A stretch of DNA of 64,000 nucleotides from Gavia stellata (lineage: Eukaryota; Chordata; Aves; Gaviiformes; Gaviidae): the NCBI RefSeq assembly GCF_030936135.1, contig NC_082598.1:48948347-49012346 (forward strand). Direction: 5' to 3'. This document shows positions 53,663 to 64,000 of the stretch, piece after piece (positions within the stretch are counted from its first letter, which is position 1; every line of letters starts with the position of its first letter). A program made the translations under genes and the position numbers. The notes under the pieces are model-generated. The model was not told where the DNA came from and ran no database searches. It saw nothing but the letters and a program-made list of their open reading frames with translations.

Positions 53663-55355
53663 CTGTAAACAGAATGAAAAACATTCGGTTTTTAATGTGT
53701 AGGAAAGCATGAATTACAGTCTTGGCTATAACAAAATCCTTCCATTTGCACTCTCTCTGGGTATATGAAAAAGGTACATAGTGGGAAACATCATTATTAA
53801 GTAAATTTAGAACAGAAAATGGGAGGCTTTTGCTAATGACGTACTTTTACTCAGTACTAAGTAGAATATGTCTTCTTTTTTGGAGGTTACCTTTATCTTT
53901 TCTTGCTCCTCTTCTATGAGGAGACTGAAAGCTACAATTACAGTGTAACCCTGCTATAGAATGATGAGGAAAGTGTGTATATGCATAGTAAGTATTTTAT
54001 AGGTCCTTTTTCAACTAGACACCTACTGTGTGACAGTCTACAACTGTGAAAGTCAGATTCAAATTAACTATAGGGTCCTTTCTAATCCTGCATATGTTTG
54101 TTCAGATAATGTACATTTTGTTTGAAAGTTAAAAAAGACATTCGAGTAGCTTTATTTGAGTCAGCATTTCTCTTTTAGCATTGCATTACTATTATTTTAG
54201 CATATACATTCTCTTCAGTGTAACATCATTTTTCACTGCAGTATTGACTGAAACTCGTTACTTCATTGCTAACACCCATAAATTGCAGCAGTCCTAAGAC
54301 AGAAAGTGTTCTCTGTGTCTGCACACCTTAGAAATATTTTCTTTAACCATCAGACATTTGGTTTTAAAACTGTCTCTTCAAAAGAAAAAAATGCTACAGC
54401 ATATAACCTAATTGTCTAATTAAACAGCCAAGTACTTTCTACAGGCTGCGGCATAGTTCCTTTAACTCTCTCAAGACCTTGAGAGCAACAGCCTGTCATC
54501 AACAGGATAAAGCCCTGACAACAGTACTCCCAGAAGTTATTTTCAAATACATAACTTCATTTCCCCATATGCAGTGAACAACCCAGTGCAAATGAAGATA
54601 TAAAATAGCAATAGTCAAAAGACTATGACAATGATATCCTGCTGCACTTGGCATAACCGATGATAATGAGCAGTCCATCAGTAGTAGATGAATTCTAAAC
54701 AAAAAAATTACAAACAATAAACTAATTAAAAAAAGAAGTGAGGACATATATATTGCTTGCTCTGTAAAATGGAAATATATAGCAAAGCTAAGCAACAACA
54801 GAAAATTGAGTTAAACTTCCATACAAGTGTTACCACAGTAACCTTCCACAAAACCGTGCAGCATTTTTCCTGCATGTCAAAGCTGATGAACTAGTTTTAG
54901 AAATACCTGCTTTATATTAGCAGCCATCATATGGTAACAGCAATAAGGTTCCACAAAGCATTCTACTCTTCAGAAACAGGTGAAAATTCAGAAAAGAAGA
55001 ATTAAACTTTCTGAATACCTGGACACCATCATTTCCGCTCTCTTTCTATTAATGTTTTCCTCATCTTAAGAGATTTTAACTGAACCAAGAAAATGGGCTG
55101 CAGGTTTTAACATGGTGTGCAAGATAGCACCAGAAGAACAAATATGTGACGTGAAGCACGTTCAGTAACTAAACTGAGAAAATGTATTCTTTTTTTGAAT
55201 CATAATAATTTATAAGCAAAATATATTTCTGCATGTTTTTATAAGTGAGGGCTATCCTACATCAAGTCCTAACCAAATTTAAAATTCTTAACAATGAGTA
55301 GGTCTTTTACTGAAATTGCTCTAGTCTGTGTTAAGCAATATAAATGCATACACAC
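53663..55355 (-). other. MND1: MND1 last intron
   Basis: A 1693-bp phase-1 intron with donor ACTG/GTGTGT and acceptor TTTACAG. It is AT-rich single-copy sequence in which I see no other gene, RNA or transposon. Confidence 0.92.
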
Positions 55356-55400
55356 CAGTCCATCTATTGGCCGCCTCCTTGGCTATTTTGTTTGTTTGGC
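55356..55400 (-). CDS. MND1: MND1 penultimate coding exon (45 nt)
   Basis: A strong minus-strand acceptor (TTCTTCTCTATTTCAG) precedes 45 nt ending at donor GGACTG/GTGTGT. The reading is two bases completing a split codon (Arg in human), then QTNKIAKEAANRWT, then the first base of the Asp codon finished in the last exon. Human MND1 has QANKVAKEAANRWTD at this place as I recall it, so sequence, phase and order all agree. The segment is part of the long helical C-terminal half. The exon is too short to appear as an open frame alone and was found by homology and splice sites. Confidence 0.95.
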
Positions 55401-57397
55401 CTGAAATAGAGAAGAAAAAGAAATAAACAAAAAGCATACATCAGAGTAAAATCATACAATAGTTTCAAGCACAGAGATTAAATTTTTATTAATGTCATTT
55501 TTACAGAACCACATAATATAAGGAAGTTATTCTACTGCTTCCAAATCCTTTTTCTGTTTTACGCTTTTAAGGGTCTAGCAAGCACAAAGCTAAGTCAAAG
55601 AAGAACAGGAGCAAAGAAACATAAAAGATACCATATGAACAACTGTGAGTTTTTGAAGTGTATTTTAAAATAAAATAATCCTAGTTTGGTTTGCCTGGGG
55701 GCTTAATTGTCTGTACCAAGACTGGAACTAGATACATGGCCTGAAGATACTAGAAGCAACCGAGATGGAATATATTTTATAATCCTCTCTATACATAAGT
55801 AAGCCATCACATAGGTATGCATGACTCTATATAGATAAGGAAAATGACAAGGGTAGCAGTCTATCACATTAATCCAAAAGTTTATCATACAGCTCTGGAA
55901 GATCTCCCAGACTTTGAGAACCCCCTCAATGAAACGAAGACAAAATAACGCTCCTGGTTATTAAACTTGGCTTCCCTCCCTTACCACCACTCCAGATCTA
56001 AATACATAATAGTAAATTACCATTACTACAAATAGCTTTTATATAGTTTCCATGAGGCAAAACGGTATCAAGAAAAATTCCTCTTAGATCACCTTGCTCC
56101 CATTAAGTACTGAATCAAATCAAGCAGGTTGGTTTGTAACGTGGGAATTTATCAGAATCATGATGGTTCTCACGCCTACACACAATTTAGTTATTCCCAG
56201 TCAGTCTTGTTAGTACTTGCATGATAATACTCATTTGAGCGGTCAGCATGAAATTTGTCTCTAGGGGTACTGAGAAGTGAATATATGATCAGGTATCCAT
56301 TGTTACAAAGATTACACTTCAGGCAAAATTAAATTATGTTGAAAAATCATTTGCTAGTACACAGGAAGCTAAGCACTCATTATTCTACCCTTAATACTTC
56401 AGTAAGGGATCTGAAAAATGTTTTAATCAGAGTAAAACACTGTTTCAAAAACAGTACAGTTTCTAGAAGTGGCCTACAATTAGAGAGCTTGGGCATAGCA
56501 TGAAGAAAAGCAAAAAAGAAAGATGGGCAAAAAACATGGAGTGGGTGAGAAGATGGCAATTTTGCTTGTTTGCATGCAACAGAAATTCAAGTTATTCCTA
56601 GCTTGAGAGAGATATTCCTTATCTCCTTTGGTGACTGCTTGTTGAGTTCCATAACTGGCAGCACTGACTACATACCGGCAGCCAGTGGCATTTTGAGCAA
56701 TACTTTACCTAACACTACATAAAGCAAGTCTGCAGAGTAAGGGCTTTCACTGGTCAAGATTTTAAATGTGTTAGCTATGATACTTCACTCAGCATTTTTC
56801 TGGAACTCTAGAGTAAAACTGGAAAGCTGTACTTGACTCCAAGTAATGAAGTTTGAAATGAAGGGGGGGAAGTAGGATGGTATTAAACTCCATGGATCCA
56901 GAGCTGCAAGGTGACAGCATCCTGATGGCTGGTGAGACAACCTAGTCCACAGTACCTGCTAGGTCTCAGCAGAAACCTCTGCTTTGCTGGAAGCAGCTAA
57001 CCAGCTGAGTCCTGTGCTTCTGCATCACACAGCAGCTCTAAGTTCCTGCAGCTTTCAGCATGCAGCCCTGTGCTTAAACAAATCGACCGTATGGTACAGT
57101 GCATTAAAAATAATAGTGGCAGCACGGTGCATTGTCACCCTTCAAACATTGCTTATGCATGTTAAAATACAGACATGTGATCACGTGTTTTTAAAATGTG
57201 ACTGCTTATCTCTGTCAAAGAAAAGGCTGAGGTGACCAACAGATACAGGTTGGGCAACAGGGTGGTTAGAATGGCAGTGGCTGCCTATAACTGAACTGTG
57301 GCTAAAAATGAAATCACGGTAGTAACAGCAAGAAGCTATAACGAGGAAATCCCACAATGGGCAGTGCCTTCAATGACTTAAATAGCAGAGAAATAAC

Positions 57398-57415
57398 AAA
57401 AAAAAAAAAAAAAAA
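57398..57415. repeat. A18 homopolymer
   Basis: Eighteen consecutive A inside the MND1 intron. No retroposon body is recognised beside it. Confidence 0.8.
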
Positions 57416-60400
57416 GAAATTCCTGAGAGTAAAAGTTATACAAATAAAATGAAGAAATATTTTAACCATGTCATTCTTTCCATGCACCACCTGGGACTGA
57501 TCACAGACTGGCAGCAAACTGTCATGGTAGAAGTGCAGAAGGATCACAAGTGGAGGCAGAACTTCAGGTTGGGGAGGGTGACATTCAGACAACCTGGCTG
57601 AGTATCAAAGAAGAGGCTGCCTCAGTCGTTCAGAGGCTGGGAACACTCATCCCACACATTATTCTGCTGCCAGAGGGCTTAAGGTTGGGGAAACAAGAGC
57701 CACTTACAAAGCTGTGACATCTTCAGTAAACGCATTCACAAGAGGCCAGGGCAAGTGTTTGCTGCTTGCGATTTCCCATTTACGCTGGCTGGCCCACGTA
57801 CACAATAGCACCATAGGGATGCAGGTATGGATTTATTCTGCCATGTTGCTTAGACCATCAGGCATATTGTGTCAATAGCAATGCCAGCTAGCTTGGCAAG
57901 TTGCAAGGCACCTGCATGTTCCTCATGTCCAGCCTGAGCAAGCTCAGGCAAACAAAACGGCTTGCACTTTGTCATCAAGTGAGACTGTCACTGCCACTGC
58001 TGCAGAATGGCACTGCAGTCTGCTTAACCACTAATTCCTTCACTTAAATTTTCCCCTCACGTTTGTTTTTTTAATTTGGGGTGAGGGAAACACACCTCAT
58101 CCATTCTCCAGAAACTACGTCATCACCTCAGCTGTTGCCTCATGGTTATAGGCTGAGCATTTAGCTATCTGAATGCAAGACTAACGTCCTTGGGATCAGG
58201 CTCAACTCTTGCCTACAATTCCACTGCAGGATCTTGTCTGCCTGCTGTATCCAACACCATGCCTGAAAGAGGAAGGAGAAACAGGTATTGGCAGTTATGG
58301 ACCTGCATCACCTGAAGACACCAGCTACATCTGCATCATCACCAGCATCTTCCAGAGGTCCCTGACTCCATCACAAGAACTGAGAGAAATGAAGGAATCT
58401 ACACCTTGACTACTTTCTGGAAACCTTTTATAGTTGCTTGTTGGAACTTTCATTAGTGTCACCTGTATGTGAACATTCATGGAGGGTGAGGGAAAGGAGG
58501 AGTAGTAAAACAGACATGCCCCAGACACACCTACTTTATGTACTGATGTAACTCAAAGTCATGCTTCTTCTGATTGTCTATTCTCTAGCTCCACAGGATC
58601 ATACAGCCATTGGCTTCCTGCACTGAAAAAGAAAGTTTAAGACCTAAAGAAGACAATAGCATGGGAACTTAAAAATGTATACACCAGAGAAGAATCAGGA
58701 GACAAACTGTGAACTGTAAAAAGGAGAAACTCAGAGGCAGCGCTGAGGGCAACTGGATAGTTGCCAAAACCACCACAACCACTGGGTCCCAAGCTCAGCT
58801 GGAATCCTGCCGATCTGCCTGCTGACCACAGCTGCTCTATCAGAACTTGATTTTTGGCAGCTACTAAATAGTGCTCCAGTATGGAAGCTGTGCAAGACAA
58901 CTAGGGGGCCGAATGTGCAGAAGAGGTGAGCAATACAGGAGGGAACATATGTTCCAGATGCTTTCAGATGTTCTCATTACCACTATTAGGGCCCAGTTAT
59001 GCTCAACTTTATATCTATACATCTGCACATAGGCTGACAATATATACAATTGTTGTCTGGAAGCAAAACAATACTCCATTTGTTCTGGACATTACATATT
59101 TATTTCACCAATTTGTGTGACAATGCATCAATAGACTTTCTTGCTCCCATGCCTGCAGGATACAAGTCATTCACTTGGCTGAGACACACACCTGTATCCT
59201 CCACTGACCAGTTTCAGGCACCTTGGCATTTTCTAAGCAAGAAAACGGAAGCTTGCATTTTCTCACCTGAACTGAACAAAAGCAACCACTGTGTGTACAG
59301 CAATGCAGGGCCCAGGAGCAGCATGGCTTGCAACACTAGTCTGTTATATTAGCAAAACACACCTGGAAATATGCCCTGAACAGTGAAAGGCTAAGGGTCA
59401 AAGAGTTAGTTTTGACTAGTTCTCATGGAAGCCTCTTCTTCCCTCAAATGCAGGTATCTCTGCAGAACTGCAGGGAACTCAAAAAGCCCAGATTCTGGGA
59501 ACTGAACCATTGTCCTAAGCATCTGTGATTGTCCTTATCACAGGGACAATCCCTTGCGCCCCCTTAGAGGAAAGCAAAGGTAGGGAAGGAAATGCCCAGC
59601 AGCAGTGAATGTCCAAAAACAAAGTGAGGGAGGGTTGGAAACATGCTTTTTAATGCAGGTGAGTGACATTCTACCAATTACCAGCAGCAATTCAGGAGTG
59701 GACCAGGAGACAGAGCTGACAAAAGGGCATATGGACAGCTGTAGGAGGTGCAGTAAGAAGCCTTCTAAAGCAGATGGACAGCACCTGATCAGGAGTGAAG
59801 GCCAGAAGGACAAAAAAGTTAACACAGAAATATTTCTGAACAAATCTGAACTGGCAATATATATTGGCTCAAATCTTAGCACGGTTAAGCCATGTTGTTT
59901 CTGATCTGACTCAGGAAGCCCTACAGTCATTTTCAGCATACTGCAGAACTACACGTTCCTCTTTCCTCTTTTCTTTCCTCCTTCCCCCAGATACTCTCAC
60001 TTTTTTCCTGGAAGGGGTGGTGGTGGGAATTAAAGGTCCCATTTGCATTCCAAAATGGAATGGCCAAAAACTGTTGAAGCCTCAAATATTTCCACAGGAG
60101 GGCAAGACCACTACATGCCTCATCAACACAATATATACGCTCCAGGAGACTAAGTTAGTCTTTCTGTCAGACTTCGAACACTTCAACGGGTGAAAAAAAA
60201 TTGCGATAGCAACAACTACCACCATCTCCTCATAAACATTTTCCAAACCTACTTTCAGGTTCTTCAAAAAAGCTTTTAAGTCCTGCACATATCATTAAAG
60301 GAATACTAAGGAAGCAGTCACTGAACAGTTTTCAAAATCGGACTGAAAAGGTAAAATATTCCAGCTCCAACAACTATACTAAAAACATCTCAACAGCCAG

Positions 60401-63224
60401 AACAAGCTCACAACCACCTACAGGCTTGGAAATGAAGAGCGAGCTGTAGCTTTCTTTTCTCTCCTAGCTTCTACACTGGCATTTTCAGGATAACTTCAAG
60501 GATTATTGTAAGTAATGTTTTTATACGTAAACAAAATTTTCAGGTCCAGGAACCTCTATTTCTACAGAATAACAAAAGCTAGTAATATTTATAAAACTAG
60601 CACAGTTTGGTGCCAGTTTTGACCTACCACAACTAATGCCACAAGAAAATCGTATGGATTTCCTCACTTAAGAGACGCATGACCACAGAGGGAACTAGCA
60701 CCTTTTCAAGGAGACCGTCACCCATCAACCTGTGGGACTGATAGCAGATATATGCAAAATACAACCTCAGTCGTCAGCATGTGTGTGAGGGAGTAATTTT
60801 ACAGTGTGAATCGCAATTCTTCTGCATGAAATGCAGAGAACAGCTGCAGCTGTTCTCATGGGCCAGTAAGGATTATTAGCCCAGAGATTCCCAACCTCAC
60901 TCATTAAACTGGTCAAGGTAAATTAATTGCATTAGGTGGATTTGAATTCCAGAAATAACTCTGCATCCACTTTGAATTTGAATATGAAAAATGGCAACTA
61001 CCATAAGAACAGTATGTGAACTTGAATCTCCAATGACTCTGATTATCCATTGCCTTCTGCAGAGTTATCCACTCTCCTGCTCACAGGCTGCCCCCACTTT
61101 CCGGAAACCTCATTTACCTTGCTATCATCACACTATGACAGATTTGTGTTTCCCTACCTCTCTTGGAGAAGCATCATCACAGTATCCTGTAATGCACAAT
61201 TTCCAAAAGCTTTCCCAGTAATGAAAACATCTCATGCAAATAAAGAGCCTGTCTCTAAAGGCCAGCATAGAAGGTGAACATAGAAATTATACACCTGTCA
61301 TCCACAGAGAGTACAAAAGCTAACTGTCTAGTAACTCCTACTGACATGTCCATCCACAAACTGACACCAGAGAGATTAAGAGACTGTAGCTTGCCATTGG
61401 AGACTGTTCATGGCAATAATGTGATCAAGTGACTTCTTTACAGTCTATATTTGAGTATCCTGGAGACTAAGTCTACAACACTGTCAACAGGGTAACTCCC
61501 AACACAGCAAGAACAGCTTTAGAAGAATGTTTTGTAAGCAAGTATTAGGCAGAGATACCTCTACACTATATGCAATCTTTACCTTCCCCCATGCTTCCCA
61601 AAGAGGTGTTTCCTCTTATAAGCAGAATAAAGAGCTCCTGTGTTTCAGAGGAGTGATAGCACATCAGAATTCTGTCAATTCCTTTGAATCCAAAATAACA
61701 CATCGTTCTTCCCCCATGCTCCCGTATCCCACATAACACTTATCCCCATGATATTAGTCAAGTCACAATGCTTCAGAATCCATGACTACATTCAACTCAA
61801 TGCATAGATATGATTTCTCATTTAAATGACATCACAAATTCAGAACTACTTATACTGACATATTACTAAATAATAAAAAGGAGTATCTCTTTTTACATTT
61901 AGACTCTGAATAAAGTTTCAGAACTACAAGAAAAAGTGTTGACAATTATGAATCCTCCCTACTGAACTACAACTATTTTGAAAAGCATAGAACATAATAT
62001 ATTAAGCTATTTGTGATAGAAAAATACTCAAGAAATTTTGATATACGAATGAATTAAATTAGCATTTCTGTTGCAATTGCTCAGGGTGGGTGTGTAGATA
62101 TATATTTACATATATGTTTGAAAATAAAGCTGAGCAAATACATAACATAGTGCCAGTCTTGTCTATATGGTGAGACATGGCAGTGCATAGTAAAGCTACT
62201 AATAAGCTGATCCACATCTCTTGGGAATATGCTTCTAAAGTGCCTGCAATATTTGCTAGTGTGTTTGAAAAAAAGTGTCAAGTTCCATCATCAAAAGCTC
62301 CCTCTGTCCCATATGAAAAGGTCACACTGTCAAATTTCATCAGAATGTGCACAGTGTCTCTTTGAAAAAATGTCCGACAGAATTTGTCAGAATTGCTACC
62401 AAAAGATTCCTCTATGCAAAATACATGCTCTTGCACTTAAGTTTATGGCATTCATGTACCCACAGAAAAAGAGCATTTACCATTGAAGTATTCCACCTGC
62501 AAGCATGCTGAAATCTTAGTTGCATAACTAAAATACTTCGGTTCTTATCCAGTGAACAGCTCTGTGCTTACAAAAGGGAAGCAAACACACCAGCTTTCTG
62601 ATTCAGGGCTCCCAAACAACACGTTTTTCTTTCAGTGGACAACTCCTCCCTCCACACTTCATTTACTAGTTAAAGCTCTGTACTCCATACCCACAGCAAA
62701 CTGCTGCTGAACTGCATTTCACAAGAAGCCCCTTCCCAGAGTACTATGGGTTTTGTCCCGTTCGGGATGTCACTCTGCTGCACGCCTCCTGTGGCACAGA
62801 AGTTGCCGAGAAGCGTCTGGGAGGCATCGCAGGAGGTCTTTTAGTTTCTGTACCCATGACTCAATGCGTGTCCAACCGTACCTGTGCCATTTCCAAGGTA
62901 TTTGCAGCATGTTTTTAAGGTTTCCAGCATTAGAGCTTTTACAACCTTCCCAAGCAATCCAGTTCTTCGTTTGATTATTGTGATCATTAGAATAGTTTTT
63001 CATCTAACTTTTTTTTCCCCCTGCAATTTAAGGCTATTAATTACTGTTGAGTTCTCCATGAACCTGAGCAATAGGCTATTCCTTTACTTTTTTGAAGGAA
63101 ACATAAAAAAGTGAAACCCACCAGGAGCAATCTTCTTTTGAGCCCTATTTTTTGTAATTTTTTTTCCTCATAGAATATGGTTACTCGATGTCTGGTCTTT
63201 TGTTCTACTCTGAATTCTCCGTAG

Positions 63225-64000
63225 TTAGTTATAGGTGTCAAGTAGGATATCCAACACTGACACAGTGTTACAGCTGAAGCCTCACTACTGCCAACTTGAG
63301 TAGAAAGATATTTCATACATCTCATTACTGGCTATACTTCTTTTTCTTACTTTCTGTAGTTGAGCAACCTTGTCTAGTGGAAGGTGTCCCTGCCCATGGC
63401 AGGGGGGTTGGAATGAGATGATCTTGAAGGTCCCTTCCAACCCAAACCATTCCATGATTCTACGATTCTCTCCACCTTAGTATGGCGATTTCACTTTTTG
63501 TAACAAGCATGTCTTCTATTCAACCTGTAAACTACTGTAACCCTGACATCTTTTTCAAACCCTCCCCCCTTAACTATCTCCTCCAGATCATTTAAGTAAC
63601 ACAATATCCTTGAATGTGGATACAACCTTGTACTTGCCACTGCTGAATTTTATTCAGCGTTTTTTTAGACTACCATTGCAATTTGTCACACTCATTTTGA
63701 AATATCACCTTGTCCTTTGTCCATGCAGTCTCTTCCAGTTTCATCATCTGCAAATGTAACAGCATATCTTCTATTCTGTTATCCAGCCCATTAATATAAA
63801 AACTGAGCAAATGCACAGACATGACAGACTCTGTTAGAACTTCATCGATTCTACTGAATTACTAATGAATACACCTTGAGGACAATTATAAAGTAGTTTG
63901 AGATTTACACTACTACAGTTTCATCAATATTCTGTTTCCCTAGTTTCCTTACACAGTACCATGCAAAACTGAGTCAAAACACCAAAGACAAACTTCTCCC
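63225..64000 (-). mobile_element. Old, degenerate CR1-type LINE fragment: reverse transcriptase region
   Basis: Read on the minus strand, the sequence resembles the C-terminal half of a CR1 ORF2 polymerase. A hydrophobic stretch like LSFYINGLD lies near 63790. The catalytic FADD is at 63743-63754, encoded as TTTGCAGATGAT. Weaker similarity to the downstream part follows toward 63570. Frameshifts and stops break it, so it is a dead copy. The part at about 63225-63359 resembles still later element sequence and appears to be separated from the rest by a younger CR1 insertion. The left boundary is uncertain and the right end is cut by the window. The assignment rests on my recall of sauropsid CR1 sequences. 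Confidence 0.7.
63360..63469 (+). mobile_element. CR1 LINE 3' end, 5'-truncated
   Basis: About 110 bp match the well-known 3' end of avian CR1. The landmarks are GGTGTCCCTGCCCATGGCAG at 63384-63403, GGTCCCTTCCAACCCAAACC at 63429-63448, and the ending ATTCCATGATTCTACGATTC, a slightly diverged copy of the ATTCTATG-type 8-bp tail repeat. Such severe 5' truncation is usual for CR1. It reads on the plus strand, opposite to the older CR1 fragment on both sides. Divergence from the consensus looks modest, so it is younger than its surroundings. This is one of the best pieces of evidence for an avian source. Confidence 0.93.

Larger units (their letters stand above)
55401..64000 (-). other. MND1: MND1 intron (partial, runs off the right edge)
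   Basis: Upstream of the penultimate exon I searched the minus strand for the preceding coiled-coil exon, which in human ends near DPQVVEEI, and did not find it. The whole stretch is therefore probably one intron continuing past 64000. It contains an 18-base A run at 57398-57415 and nested CR1 elements at the right end. The remaining open frames are short and unsupported. Confidence 0.65.

Noticed and set aside
59527..59551. Small hairpin with 8-bp arms (GATTGTCC / GGACAATC)
   Set aside because: Too short a stem for a microRNA precursor and no terminator role applies in this genome; expected by chance in 64 kb.
1..64000. CRISPR arrays, operons, tRNA genes and prokaryotic signals
   Set aside because: None seen. 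The intron-exon structure, CpG island and CR1 elements show an animal nuclear genome.

Overview
The window is nuclear DNA of a vertebrate, almost certainly a bird. The evidence is a CR1 LINE 3' end with the typical avian tail (63360-63469), an older CR1 reverse-transcriptase fossil around it, an LTR of a kind I associate with neoavian genomes (19770-20355), and two vertebrate genes broken into exons by GT-AG introns. Almost every open reading frame of 60 to 200 codons here is a chance frame, and the long ones at 30.6-32.2 kb are an artefact of the GC-rich CpG island.

Two genes are supported, both on the minus strand. (1) TMEM131L (KIAA0922): exon 1 at 31414-31537, exon 2 at 30995-31065 and exon 3 at 23558-23601, joined by phase-compatible introns. 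Together they give the first 79 complete codons of the protein: an N-terminal leader/signal peptide followed by an acidic stretch. The CpG-island promoter lies at about 30.7-31.9 kb. The rest of the gene, starting with exon 4, is not recognisable and probably lies beyond position 1, so 1-23557 is intron 3. (2) MND1, the meiotic recombination factor: the last two coding exons at 55356-55400 and 53556-53662, with an AATAAA signal at 53422-53427. Its earlier exons lie beyond position 64000. The two genes are in tandem, MND1 upstream of TMEM131L, as on human 4q31.3.

Layout: 1-23557 TMEM131L intron 3, with an antisense endogenous-retrovirus LTR at 19.8-20.4 kb; 23.6-31.0 kb intron 2; 30.7-31.9 kb CpG island with exons 1 and 2; 31.9-53.4 kb intergenic DNA with no gene I can recognise, only simple repeats, a short tandem duplication, a repeated double E-box and one possible conserved non-coding stretch; 53.4-64.0 kb the 3' part of MND1, with nested CR1 elements at the right edge.

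The two genes are not known to work together. TMEM131L is a membrane protein of the secretory pathway, MND1 a nuclear partner of HOP2 (PSMC3IP) in meiotic strand exchange. I found no new biological system; the findings are local curiosities and testable gene-model points.
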